Shown here: piece by piece, positions 1-51,059 of the stretch
Layout of the letters: each line of letters opens with the position of its first letter
Position numbering within the stretch: the first letter of the stretch is position 1
Source: Phymorhynchus buccinoides
Taxonomy: Eukaryota > Mollusca > Gastropoda > Neogastropoda > Raphitomidae
Direction: 5' to 3'
Length of the DNA: 64,000 nucleotides
Assembly (NCBI GenBank): GCA_017654935.2
Contig: CM065689.1
Location: 59,526,617-59,590,616, forward strand
Translations under genes and position numbers: made by a program
The notes under the pieces: generated by a model
What the model was told of the DNA's origin: nothing
The model's database searches: none
The model's input: the letters and a program-made list of their open reading frames with translations, nothing else

Positions 1-23613
<23,613 letters not shown>

Positions 23614-23619
23614 ACACCG

Positions 23620-24845
23620 TTAGTGGAGATGGGTCATAGAGCAGAACATCCTGATGACCAGCACTATTGAACCCCATGACTTCTCTGTGTGGTTTTGGAC
23701 AAGCACTAGTGCTGTTGAACACCATTACTTCTCTGTGGACAAGCACTAGTGCTGTTGAACACCATTACTTCTCTGTGGACAAGCACTAGTGCTGTGGAAC
23801 ACCATTACTTCTCTGTGGACAAGCACTAGTGCTGTTGAACACCATTACTTCTCTGTGGACAAGCACAAGTGCTGTTGAACACCATTACTTCTCTGTGGAC
23901 AAGCACTAGTGCTGTGGAACACCATTACTTCTCTGTGGACAAGCACTAGTGCTGTTGAACACCATTACTTCTCTGTGGACAAGCACAAGTGCTGTTGAAC
24001 ACCATTACTTCTCTGTGGACAAGCACTAGTGCTGAACACCATTACTTCTCTGTGGACAAGCACAGTGCTGTTGAACACCATTACTTCTCTGTGGACAAGC
24101 ACTAGTGCTGTTGAACACCATTACTTCTCTGTGGACAAGCACAAGTGCTGTTGAACACCATTACTTCTCTGTGGACAAGCAAGTGCTGTTGAACACCATT
24201 ACTTCTCTGTGGACAAGCACTAGTGCTGTGGAACACCATTACTTCTCTGTGGACAAGCACAAGTGCTGTTGAACACCATTACTTCTCTGTGGACAAGCAC
24301 AAGTGCTGTTGAACACCATTACTTCTCTGTGGACAAGCACTAGTGCTGTGGAACACCATTACTTCTCTGTGGACAAGCACAAGTGCTGTTGAACACCATT
24401 ACTTCTCTGTGGACAAGCACTAGTGCTGTGGAACACCATTACTTCTCTGTGGACAAGCACTAGTGCTGTGGAACACCATTACTTCTCTGTGGACAAGCAC
24501 TAGTGCTGTGGAACACCATTACTTCTCTGTGGACAAGCACAAGTGCTGTTGAACACCATTACTTCTCTGTGGACAAGCACAAGTGCTGTTGAACACCATT
24601 ACTTCTCTGTGGACAAGCACTAGTGCTGTTGAACACCATTACTTCTCTGTGGACAAGCACTAGTGCTGTTGAACACCATTACTTCTCTGTGGACAAGCAC
24701 TAGTGCTGTGGAACACCATTACTTCTCTGTGGACAAGCACTAGTGCTGTGGAACACCATTACTTATCTGTGGACAAGCACAAGTGCTGTGGAACACCATT
24801 ACTTCTCTGTGTGGCTTTGGACAAGCACAAGTGCTGTTGAACCCC
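23620..24845 (+). repeat. 40-bp minisatellite derived from the TGS1 stop-codon region
   Basis: About 29 copies of GCACTAGTGCTGTTGAACAC + CATTACTTCTCTGTGGACAA (40 bp). GCACTGTTGAACACC at the TGS1 stop (23,605-23,618) matches the unit, so the array probably grew from the coding end and 3' UTR. It starts within the likely TGS1 3' UTR. Confidence 0.93.
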
Positions 24846-25019
24846 GCCTAGCGGGTACTTCAGTATCGTGGACACCCCAGAATTCCGGACAGTTTTACTC
24901 AGTCTCTTCTCTTCTTGTTTATTACTAAAAGAGTCTTCAGTGTAGTGACCATCTGGCAATTACGGCAGTTTGGCCAGTCTGTAGGGTGGTCGCAATACTG
25001 AGGTTCTACTGTATAGGTC

Positions 25020-25425
25020 TATTACCAATATTACAATAAGTAGGAGTTGCTTGTGAGTTGAACTGATTATTTGTCTGTATAGGTTTGGACAAGCACAAGA
25101 TTTAGTCTATTATCAGTAATGAGGAGTTGCTGATGAGGTGAACTGATTATTTGTCTGTATTGGTTTGGACAAGCACAAGATTTAGGTCTATTGTCAGTAA
25201 CGAGGAGTTGCTGATGAGGTGAACATGATTATTTGTCTGTATTGGTTTGGACATGGACAATATTTAGTCTATTATCAGTAACAAGGAGTTGCTGATGGGG
25301 TGAACATGATTATTTGTCTGTATTGGTTTGGACAAGGACAATATTTAGTCTATTATCAGTAACAAGGAGTTGCTGATGGGGTGAACATGATTATTTGTCT
25401 GTATTGGTTTGGACAAGGACAAGTA
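25020..25425 (+). repeat. ~81-bp tandem repeat, about 5 copies
   Basis: The unit contains GGTTTGGACAAGCACAAGAT + TTAGTCTATTATCAGTAA + GAGGAGTTGCTGATG + GTGAACATGATTATTTGTCTG. The word GGACAAGCACAAG also occurs in the preceding 40-bp array, so the two arrays may share an origin. Confidence 0.88.
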
Positions 25426-25668
25426 TTCAGAGTGTAAGGCGATCATCTTTACCAAATTGAAATGTTGATGTACATTTGATATCCAATGTATCCCATATGG
25501 ACACATTTTTAAAGCAGTTTGACTTGCTATATGTGAGAGAGAGAGAAAGAAAGAGAGGGTGAATTGTGAGAGAGGGGGGAGGGGTAAGGATTGAAAAGAG
25601 AGAGGGAGAGTGGATATGTTTTCAAAGTTTTAATTTCCCTACTGTGTGTGTGCCTGGTTATGATATTG

Positions 25669-25948
25669 TGTGCGCATCTGGATGCTGTTTGCAATTGATC
25701 AATTTTGCTTGTTATGCAATCAGATCCAGCATCATGTATTGTTAATGATTCATAATAACATGTGTGCATCTGGATGCTGTTTGCAATTGATCAAGTTTGC
25801 TTGTTATGCAATCAGATCCAGCATCATGTATTGTTAATGATTCATAATAACATGTGTGCATCTGGATGCTGTTTGCAATTGATCAAGTTTGCTTGTTATG
25901 CAATCAGATCCAGCATCATGTATTGTTAATGATTCATAATAACATGGG
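25669..25948 (+). repeat. ~92-bp tandem repeat, 3 copies
   Basis: Three near-identical copies of GCATCTGGATGCTGTTTGCA + ATTGATCAAGTTTGCTTG + TTATGCAATCAGATCCAGCA + TCATGTATTGTTAATG. Confidence 0.93.
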
Positions 25949-26339
25949 TGCATCTGCTTCCGTTTTGGGACGGAATCCGTTTTTTCTATATTGCCAAAAA
26001 CGGAAGTTCCGTTTTTCAAAAAAATTCGCAAAAAAACCCACCCGTGTTGAATACCGAGATCGATGATCTGAGCGATTTAAAGTGAAAGTATAAAGTTCTA
26101 TGCCTTGGAATGCCTCCCTCCTTTAATTTATGAATTATCATCAGCGTCTGGGTTTCTAACGGCCCCTGGACCCCAACTTCAGGTTTTTTTCCATTTTAGC
26201 CAGATGCAGCCATGTCATAATGCTATTGGCTTGCAAGAGGGGACAATGCCTCCCTTTGTTGGGCCGTTGATTCCACCAGCACTCATGGTAACACACTTTG
26301 ATGTTTGTATTCCTTAGCAGATGTTGACAGTTGAGTTTA

Positions 26340-27115
26340 TGCTGGTAGAATGTACCCTATTTTACAGACCATAAGGCCATGCTTTTTATGCTGGTGGAAT
26401 GTAGTACCCTATTTTACAGACTATAAGGCCATGCTTTTTATGCTGGTGGAATGTAGTACCCTATTTTACAGACCATAAGGCCATGCTTTTTATGCTGGTG
26501 GAAAGTAGTACCCTAATTTACAGACCATAAGGCCATGCTTTTTATGCTGGTGGAAAGTAGTACCCTAATTTACAGACTATAACACCATGCTTTTTATGCT
26601 GGTGGAAAGTAGTACCCTAATTTACAGACCATAAGGCCATGCTTTTTATGCTGGTGGAAAGTAGTACCCTAATTTACAGACCATAAGGCCATGCTTTTTA
26701 TGCTGGTGGAAAGTAGTACCCTATTTTACAGACCATAAGGCCATGCTTTTTATGCTGGTGGAAAGTAGTACCCTAATTTACAGACCATAAGGCCATGCTT
26801 TTTATGCTGGTGGAAAGTAGTACCCTAATTTACAGACCATAAGGCCATGCTTTTTATGCTGGTGGAAAGTAGTACCCTAATTTACAGACCATAAGGCCAT
26901 GCTTTTTATGCTGGTGGAAAGTAGTACCCTATTTTACAGACCATAAGGCCATGCTTTTTATGCTGGTGGAAAGTAGTACCCTAATTTACAGACCATAAGG
27001 CCATGCTTTTTATGCTGGTGGAAAGTAGTACCCTATTTTACAGACCATAAGGCCATGCTTTTTATGCTGGTGGAAAGTAGTACCCTAATTTACAGACTGT
27101 AACTATAAGGCCATG
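26340..27115 (+). repeat. 52-bp minisatellite, about 15 copies
   Basis: The unit is TATGCTGGTGGAAAGTAGTA + CCCTAATTTACAGACCATAA + GGCCATGCTTTT. TATTTTACAGACCATAAGGC resembles the terminal word of the MITE near 7,540-7,558 (reverse complement ATTCTACGGACTATAAGGCC). Confidence 0.95.
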
Positions 27116-27139
27116 CTTTTGTCCTAGTCTGAGACCTTG

Positions 27140-27480
27140 TGTGGTGTAGAGTGGCACAGAGGTAACGCGTTCACCTCGTGTCAATTAACCCGAGTTCGAA
27201 CCTGGGTACAGGTGATTTTTCCTCTTTTTTTGCACTATGCCTTACGGTCTGAACGTGGAGTCTATCGGATGAGACGATAAACCGAGGTCCTATGTGCCCA
27301 TGCACTTAGCACACGTTAAACCCAGTGGCAACGAAAACGTTGTCATTTGGTCATAATTTACCACCTCCCTTCCTTCCTCATCAGTCACATAAAAATCGCA
27401 TGGCTGCGACACGCTCTCCAGGTGGGAGCAACCCGAATTTCCAGAGACGCTTCTGTGACTATAAAGTACCTAATACCTAA
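27140..27480 (+). repeat. tRNA-derived SINE
   Basis: A tRNA-like head has A-box-like GTAGAGTGGCACAGAGG and B-box-like GAGTTCGAACC. The body has TCTATCGGATGAGACGATAA and CCGAGGTCC, and the 3' domain has CTGCGACACGCTCTCC...CCCGAATTT. It ends in CCTAATACCTAATA. It is the same broad family as 2,480-4,395. Confidence 0.88.
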
Positions 27481-27536
27481 TATAATGTGACTGATAATAT
27501 AGTAAGAAACTATAATAACACAATCTGAATTTGGTG

Positions 27537-27776
27537 TCAAATTTGGTGGGTGCACCTTGTAGTCTGTCAAATTTGGTGGGTGCACCTTGTAGTCTGTCAA
27601 ATTTGGTGGGTGCACCTTGTAGTCTGTCAAATTTGGTGGGTGCACCTTGTAGTCTGTCAAATTTGGTGGGTGCACCTTGTAGTCTTGTCAAATTTGGTGG
27701 GTGCACCTTGTAGTCTGTCAAATTTGGTGGGTGCACCTTGTAGTCTGTCAAATTTGGTGGGTGCACCTTGTAGTCC
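27537..27776 (+). repeat. 30-bp minisatellite, 8 copies
   Basis: The unit is TGTCAAATTTGGTGGGTGCA + CCTTGTAGTC. The array ends in CTTGTAGTCCGTAAAATACC, again the MITE terminal word, in the opposite orientation to the 52-bp array on the other side of the SINE. Confidence 0.95.
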
Positions 27777-28062
27777 GTAAAATACCAACAAAGAATCATG
27801 TTAAAGCTTCATCGTTTATAAATTATTTTCATGACAATAAATTGTTTGTTGTTTATTCTCTGTGTGTGTGTGTTCTTTCTTTGTGTATCGTGAAGGAATT
27901 GATTTGTACAATTTAATGAAGTCTGGAGTCAAATTTCTTGTTTCAAACCACGCTGATTTGGCATTGCAGATACATTCAAGTAGACAGAACACTTAAAAAG
28001 AAAGAAAGAAAAGACAAAAAAGAAGTTGAGTATTCCTTTCCAGATTGTCTTTTCAACTTTAA

Positions 28063-28267
28063 CTCTCCTAGCGTGTCCGCTGCATCTCAACCGACAAGAG
28101 GGGAGTAACTAGTTTTTCGAGTGCGCATGCGTTGCTCTCAAACAGTTTCATAATCTCTCAAAATAGACAAACACATGGCAGGGTGCTTGGCAGTGAATAT
28201 CTTTGCATTTGATGGGAGTGTAGAGTGATGTCTTGGGCAAATGTATTTACACATGGTACTAGAAGAG
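28063..28267. mobile_element. TTAA-flanked MITE (putative)
   Basis: Flanked by TTAA on both sides (28,059-28,062 and 28,268-28,271). The ends are CTCTCCTAG and CTAGAAGAG, a short imperfect inverted repeat. Confidence 0.6.
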
Positions 28268-28490
28268 TTAAATTAGTTTCCAAGACTGCTTATGGCATCG
28301 AAATGTCATGCTCTCAACAACAGAATTTCTTTGTGGCCAGTGCATTGTATTGAGATCTTCTCATTTGACTTTCCTAACTCCTTCACTCAAGGCTTTCACT
28401 ACATGGGTGTTCTTCTGTGTTCCCAGGCCATGGCCATAATGGGTTAGGTACAAAGCTTCCATTCGTCAGTGTCCTGTGCTTCATTTGATA

Positions 28491-28615
28491 AAGTTCTACT
28501 AAAGCTTAAGTGGGAAACTAAACGTTGTTACTTTCTAAATTTCTAAATTAAGTATATCGGCTTACTTAATTTAGAAAACAACGTTTAGTCTCCCACTTAA
28601 GCTTTAGTAGAACTT
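28491..28615. repeat. Long near-perfect hairpin (inverted repeat)
   Basis: The arms of about 55-60 nt, AAGTTCTACTAAAGCTTAAG and following on the left and CTTAAGCTTTAGTAGAACTT on the right, are reverse complements. There is one mismatch near the middle, a roughly 10-nt insertion in the left arm and a loop of about 7-8 nt (tatcggc). Confidence 0.93.
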
Positions 28616-29046
28616 CATAAAATTAAGCACTTGTCTCCTTGATTTGTTCATCTAACACATTCCTATTTTGGAAAAAGCTCAAAGGACAAATTAAACAGAT
28701 TTTCTTGAAGAAAGGCAGAATAATGGAACAGCGAGGCAGACCAGTAGGGAGTGATGGAAAGTGTAGGAAGAGGCAGAGTCAAAGACAGCAGTGGATTAGA
28801 GGACATGGCTAGGACAGACCAGTTCCAGAGGGCAGGAGAACTGAAAAAGCTCCTGGTATCTCTACACCAGGGGGGAGCGTGGGGAGGGGGGGCTGAAATG
28901 GGGGCTGGAAGAGTAGGGGGGGGGGGGGTGTCTGCATTGACAATACACCTCATTAATATTTTACAGACAGAGGAAAAGAGAGAAGGATCTGATTAGAGCA
29001 AAGACAAGGTCAATGAGAGAGCGGAAGTCTACCCCCCCCCAGAGTC

Positions 29047-29082
<36 letters not shown>

Positions 29083-29086
29083 CTCT

Positions 29087-29745
29087 ATTAAATATTGGTT
29101 TAAACTTCAAAATATGTCTATTGAGAGATTCCCAAAACAGGCTCACCTCATGATTTTGAACAAGATTCCCGAGTTCTCACGTGGTCATTTTAATTTTCAT
29201 AACTGGTCATATTCCATTAAAAAATGTTTTGATATTTTTTGGTTTTTCAGAGGTTTGGATAAATGGAGGGGCTGGAAATGAATTTATGGCTTTGAAAGAA
29301 CTAAAGCAACGAATGTTGGATTGCTTTATGCAAGATTGGAATGCTAAACTGTATGAAAGTGATCGATTTAATACGTATAGATCTTTTAAATCTGTATTTC
29401 AACCAGAAAAGTACCTTTCAGTTATAACAATTAGTAAATTTCGTTATGCTCTTTCAAGGTTTCGCTTAGGACTATGTGATTTAAATGTTAATAACAGATA
29501 CAACGAAAAACCAAACAAATGTCCATTTTGTAGCAAAATAGAAAACGAATTTCATTTTTTGTTTGAATGCCAAAAGTACTCAAGTTTAGGCAGAGTGGAA
29601 AATATATACAAAAATACTATTCATATTTAGATAAGGAATGTTTGGTTCATATGTTGCAGTCTGAAAACGTCTTGATCCTAAGAAATTTGGCCATGTATAT
29701 TTTTTATGCACTCAAAACTAGATATGAACTTTTAAATGATAATTA
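29087..29745 (+). pseudogene. LINE ORF2 C-terminal fragment, frameshifted
   Basis: The plus-strand segment encodes a LINE C-terminal region with a zinc-ribbon: FRYALSRFRLGLCDLNV then CPFCSKIENEFHFLFECQKY. The frame changes twice. The first is in a T-rich run near 29,238, joining an upstream part with IERFPKQAHLMILNKIPEF. The second is near 29,612, after which the reading continues with LRNLAMYIFYALKTRYELL to a stop near 29,744. A (CT)n tract lies directly upstream. It is a decayed, 5'-truncated copy. Confidence 0.82.
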
Positions 29746-29956
29746 AATGTATATTTTGTCATGGATTTCACTTACGAAATTGGTCGGTTTTATATCGTGT
29801 TGCTGTCCTTTTGAAGTTATTGGTTCCTGAATTCAAATTTTCTCCCTTGCAAGTGCTTGCTTTGTGTCTTTAGAAGCAAATTACTTCCCCTTTTGTTTCA
29901 TGAACGTGTAGCCATTGTATACAGGCCGGTGGCCTTACAATTAAAGTTTCAGAGTT

Positions 29957-30071
<115 letters not shown>

Positions 30072-30279
30072 CTCTCTGTTGAGTGTGTGTGTGTTTGAGA
30101 GTGAGAAAGGGAAAGTGATGATTACAATTTATGGTGAAGGAGTTCACTAGAGAAAGACTAAGACACAAATGGCACCAGAAAGATCCAGAGGAAAAGGATG
30201 GAAAATAAAAACTGTAACAATTACTCTCCATAACTTATAAAACAAAACTTAGAATACAGAGCCGTGTTGAATTACCATG

Positions 30280-31102
30280 TTCAAAATGGAACACGTTGTC
30301 CTAAGAGTTTGGGGCAGTACTTGCACTATTGCTGTCTAATGTTGATGTTTGCATGGTGTGCAAAGCACGTATGTACCTAGAGCCCAATGTGTAGTAGATG
30401 ATGACTCTGCATTAAAATCATTTAAAAATGGGACATACTGTTATTAGATTTTGGTGCTGTATCAACAGTATTGCTTCTACTTGTCTGACTGATCTTGGGG
30501 TCTTTAATTTAGATGTTTCTGTCACAGAGAATGTCTGTAGGCATACCTGTAGAAGAGGATTCACAACATTTAGTAAAAAGTGTTATACTTTTTGGAATAT
30601 ATTGTCCTAAGATTTTGAAGCAATAGTGTCAATATTACTGCTACTGATCTGACTGATCTTGGGATCTTTGGACTTCCTGCCACACTCTTGGTGCAGATCA
30701 TGTATGTGCCCGCAGCCCACGGTGTATATTAGAAGAGGATTCATAGCTTCAGTGTTCAGTAATCATTTCAGGAACACATTGTCATAAGATTTTGAAGCAG
30801 TTCTGACAATATTGCTGTTACCAATCATAATTTGGGTTCTTTGAATTTTCCACACCACATCTGTGCGGAGAGTGTCTGTAAGCTTACCTGTAGAAGATAA
30901 TGCACAGCATTTACTAAAGCAAAGTGTCATCATTTCAGGAACACATTGTCCTAAAATGTTGAAGCAGTTGTGACAATACTACTGCTACTTATCTGACTCA
31001 TCTTGGGGTCTTTGGATTTTCTGCCACATATCTTGTGCAGAGTGCAAAATCTGAAGCCTACTGTATTTTAGAAGGCGATTCTCATTTCGGCAACACATCG
31101 TC
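30280..31102. repeat. Degenerate ~150-170-bp tandem copies of the GPCR A coding 3' end
   Basis: About five diverged units carry TCCTAAGATTTTGAAGCA, CTACTGATCTGACTGATC and TTGGGGTCTTTG. These are diverged copies of the last coding part of the exon at 31,103-31,346, where the same words encode its C-terminus on the minus strand. Some units keep weak traces of the preceding part (GTACCTAGAGCCCAATGTGT at 30,373). Confidence 0.8.
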
Positions 31103-45657
<14,555 letters not shown>

Positions 45658-46770
45658 GAATTACTTTTAGTTCATTCGTTCGTCAGAAGAAATCAGTTTG
45701 TGATTTTTTGTTGTTGTAGCAAAGCATATTCTGTAAAAACAAAAGAGCAAACTATATTTTGGTGTGGAAAACATTTCTGTCGACATTCTGTCCGGTTTTG
45801 CTCTGTGAACCTGCTCGTCTTGTACGATCGTAATAACAGAGGGTCACTCGTCTAAATGCTTCAATGTCGCAACGTCGAAGAGTTAGTTGGTTGCTAAAGA
45901 GTTTTCAATGTTATATCTGTTGATTGTTTTCAGTCTGTGTGAAAACAGTCAAAGCCAGGACCCATAACCATTATTCCAAATTTTATATACGAGTCGATAT
46001 ATTCCCATCTGAACCGATTAAACGTGTCTGTAAACGTAAGGAAACGTCTGTAGCTACATCCTAGCATCGAACGGCAATTCACTATGGTGGCTGCAAAATG
46101 GGATCTTATTTCCTCGAAGAGGCAATTTTTGTCTTTTGTGTTTATGTATATATTGTCTGTTTCTCTGAGTGAGTAGGTTGTCAGTATCTGTACTCAACAT
46201 TTGTTGTTTCTTATATTAAAACATGTTAGCTACCTATAAGTCTAACTTTCTCACTTCTGTGTCGAATGCCTTTTCTGTCTATTTCAAATACCAAATTAAT
46301 TTTCATCAGAAAAACAGAATATGCGTGGCATATAACAGCGATGATGTGTAAGTAGGTGTTTTGCAATAACATCTAAAGTTATCTGTCTTTGAATGACTGA
46401 ATAACTTTTTAATTAATGGTAAAACACTTCCCTTTCTACTTCATACAGACAGCTTCAAGACTTTTCCCTATCTTATACAGCAATTAGGCCCCCTATTTGT
46501 AATTTAAAGAACTCGTCGGTTAATGACTGGCTGTTGAGTGACAGCACCAATGTAGGGCTAAGCTGCACTGATACACACTGTGCCTGGATCATTAGCTGTA
46601 TTCGCAGGTCATGTATGCATACACGCAGGCAGCAAAATGTGCAAGTACGTACGCATGTGCACGCGCACAGAGACACTTGTACGCAAGTGCGTGCAGACAA
46701 GAGCGAGCACGCGCGCACAGACTTATTAATGAAGGCCCACTTAGACCCATGGCTTACATATTATATAAAT
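45658..46770. other. Region upstream of GPCR A, nothing recognised
   Basis: AT-rich sequence 5' of the GPCR A start. It probably contains its promoter or a 5' UTR exon, but no clear motif could be assigned. Confidence 0.55.
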
Positions 46771-46771
46771 A

Positions 46772-47178
46772 TACATACATGCATACTTACATACATACAT
46801 ACATACATAGCCTACATACATACATACATGCATACATACATACATACATACATACATACATACATACATACATACATACATACATACATACATACATAAC
46901 ATACATACATACATAAATACATACATACATACATACATACATAGCCTATATACATACATACATACATACATACATAGCCTACATACATACATGCATACAT
47001 ACATACATACATACATACATACATACATACATACATACATACATACATAACCTACATACATACATAAATACATACATACATACATACATACATACATAGT
47101 CTACATACATACATGCATAGCCTACATACATACATACATTGCCTACATACATACATGCATACATACATACATAGGCCT
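46772..47178 (+). repeat. (ACAT)n tetranucleotide microsatellite
   Basis: About 400 bp of ACAT/ATAC units broken by periodic AGCCTACAT and GCAT variants. Confidence 0.97.
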
Positions 47179-48518
<1,340 letters not shown>

Positions 48519-48690
48519 GTCACAGTCCTGGTTCATTGCGTTTTTTCCGTCTTGCCTTTATCTTCTACTATTATTGAATGCTTGTGTTTCATTATGTACA
48601 TGGATGAAAATGAGTGTTAAACATAGCAAACGACAGAGGATGAAGTACTCAATCTGCAGTAAGAAAGGTAAGACTGAAAAAGTGGAAACA
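48519..48690 (+). repeat. Dispersed ~170-bp repeat, copy 2
   Basis: Homologous to 33,737-33,905 in the same orientation, with shared ordered words. It lies 3' of nothing recognisable and ends near a poly-G run. Confidence 0.8.
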
Positions 48691-48738
48691 ACCGAGACAT
48701 GGAGGAGGGGGGGGGGGGGGCGCATCTTTACCTTTACA

Positions 48739-48850
48739 ACCCTTTTAACGCCAGCCATTTTTCAGCCAAAACTTTCCATTAAACTTACCTGGGTAGAGAA
48801 AAGATTATGTCTGCAATATTGCGGATTCCTCTGTGACATGCATAAAGTAG
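48739..48850 (-). repeat. Fragment related to the TTAA MITE at 21,998-22,236
   Basis: On the minus strand it contains CTACCCAGGTAAGTT, TTTTGGCTGAAAAATGGCTG and a TTAAAAGGG end, similar to CTCTACCCAGGTACATT and GTGGCTGAAATATGGCTGGC at 22,170-22,230. Confidence 0.6.
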
Positions 48851-48885
48851 GGCCTATCATTACCTCCCAAAATGAAGAGCATAAC

Positions 48886-48965
48886 GAGGGGTGAATACCA
48901 GAACTGCCCATCTGTGCTCTTTATTCCTTTTGATATAGACCGTTCTGGCAGGCACCCCTCGAAAG
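48886..48965. mobile_element. Palindromic MITE, second copy
   Basis: CGAGGGGTGAATACCAGAAC ... GTTCTGGCAGGCACCCCTCG, matching 10,710-10,795 in the reverse orientation, with a shared centre (CTTTATTCCTTTTGA). Confidence 0.8.
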
Positions 48966-49554
48966 GTCATTGGTTAACAGGCCCTCATTTGATAGCTGTT
49001 AGTGACATGGGTGTTCAATCATTGTGGTGCGAGATAAGAGGCAACAGTGGCGATGAAAGGGGAGAATACTCTTTGCGTGTTGACAATGCCATGACTTTTG
49101 TTGGAGTGGCGATTTCTATGCAACTGCGACGACCTTTGTGAGGCATTATTCACGTGAATACAATTCTATTTTTTGTTCGTTCACTATACTCTGATGTGGA
49201 CCCCAATTCATGAATCTCGGGGGGTGTCTGATACAAACATACAGATATTTCATCAGATTCGTGTACGGTGGGGGAGAGGGGGGGGGGGGGGGGGGGGGGG
49301 CTACAAATATAGTGAACAAAACTAGGAGGATTTCATCAGACTTATTTAGAGGGTAGTATCTCACGAGAATCATGCTTCACAGACGTCGCAGTTGGATTAA
49401 GGGCCGATTCACACGTGTAACTGCATTCGTACGACAAACCAACTGTGACATTTGTGAGGCATAATTCTCGTGAAGTACTACTGTCTAAATGAATCGGATG
49501 AAATCGTGCTAGCTTCGAAAAAAAAGAAGAAGGTAGGTCTAATATCGAATTTTG
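48966..49554. other. Intergenic, DNA-transposon-like fragments
   Basis: The stretch near 49,370-49,480 shares words with the outer MITE at 7,329-7,758 (GACATTTGTGAGGCAT, AATCATG.TTCACAGAC, TCGCAGTTG). A G-rich run lies at 49,268-49,300. Confidence 0.55.
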
Positions 49555-49940
49555 AAGAATAATCCATTGAATGTTGTCAAGGTAGTCTATCCATTGAATG
49601 TTGTCAAGGTAGTCGATCCATTGAATGTTGTCAAGGTAGTCTATACATTGAATGTTGTCATGGTAGTCTATCCATTGGATGTTGTCATGGTAGTCTATCC
49701 ATTGAATGGTGTCAAGGTAGTCTATCCACTGAATGGTGTCAAGGTAGTCTATCCATTGAATGGTGTCAAGGTAGTCTATCCATTGGATGCTGTCAAGGTA
49801 GTCTATCCATTGGATGTTGTTAAGGTAGTCTATGCATTGAATGCTGTCAAGGTAGTCTATCCATTGGATGTTGTCAAGATAGTCTATGCATTGAATGCTG
49901 TCAAGGTAGTCTATCCATTGGATGTTGTCAAGGTAGTCTG
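49555..49940 (+). repeat. 27-bp minisatellite, about 14 copies
   Basis: The unit is TCCATTGAATGTTGTCAAGG + TAGTCTA. 27 bp is nine codons, so one frame is open with a 9-residue period; not regarded as coding. Confidence 0.95.
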
Positions 49941-50514
49941 GCTCAGCAAGCAGTTACAAAAAATCTCTCCCTCTCCATCCTGACCCTCGCTCTCTTACCT
50001 TTTCATTATGTGTGTTTGTGTGTGTGCGTGCGCGCACAGCGTGTGTGCGTGTTCTCACGAGACTGAGTAGCTTGCAATGTGGCGCAAAAAGTATAAATGT
50101 GATATGACAATGTTGCATTTTGCGTGTTCAGTCATCAAGCAATACAAGCACACTCCGCACTTGCAACACTTGGTCATGGAACTTTGAAACATCTGTAGAA
50201 AACGGGGTTCATTTGTTATTTATCTTTTTGAAGGATGATGTTCTCTGAACAACAAGAACCAAAGGTAAAGAATATGAAACTACAGCTGTCTTCAAGGTGT
50301 GCGTGGCATTGTTGTCTCAGGCGTTAAAAAAAACAAAGTTTTGAAGTCCACTGCCCAAAGATAACCATTTCTGAATTACGTTTTGGAAGAATATGCAAAT
50401 GACCAGTACGCAGAGAACAGTGGATATGAGTATGCAACCCCATATTGTTTTAATCGGGAAGGCTCTGTCTATCTGTCTGTTTGTCTCTCTCTTGTACTTG
50501 GGTCTATGTGTAAT

Positions 50515-50515
<1 letters not shown>

Positions 50516-50558
<43 letters not shown>

Positions 50559-50587
50559 CGTGTGTGTGTGTGCGCGCGCGCGCGCGC

Positions 50588-50618
<31 letters not shown>

Positions 50619-50632
50619 TGTGAGCGTACGCG
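50516..50632 (+). repeat. Compound (TA)n(GT)n(GC)n(GT)n microsatellite
   Basis: Alternating purine-pyrimidine tract with a pure CG core at 50,572-50,602, a sequence type prone to Z-DNA. Confidence 0.96.
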
Positions 50633-50903
50633 CGTGAGACAGTAACCACTGCAAAGCCACTTGATGGAGACACCCCCTCCTCCATTTCTCACCGCCCTCT
50701 CAGAGTCCAGGTGTCTTCAGGGTACTCTCTGTCAATGACCTCCAGTGCCAAGGCTTTGAGCTCCATTTCCGAGTAGTTGTTTTTTCTCCCAAGAAAGGTT
50801 TTGAGTTAAAAGAGCTTTTGTTTGCTCTCAGATCGTATGTAATTCACCTTGTAAACACACACATCCACGCACGCACGCACGCACGCACACATACAGTGAC
50901 ACA

Positions 50904-50907
<4 letters not shown>

Positions 50908-50995
<88 letters not shown>
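50908..50995 (+). repeat. (CT)n microsatellite
   Basis: About 43 CT units, followed by GC/GT alternating sequence to about 51,060. Confidence 0.98.
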
Positions 50996-50999
<4 letters not shown>

Positions 51000-51059
51000 C
51001 ATAGTGTGTGTGTTTTGTGCGAGCGCGCACGCGCACGCGCGCGCGCGTGTGTGTATGTG

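Noticed and set aside
46741..47164. Met-Tyr-Val-Cys repeat proteins
   Set aside because: Translations of the (ACAT)n microsatellite.
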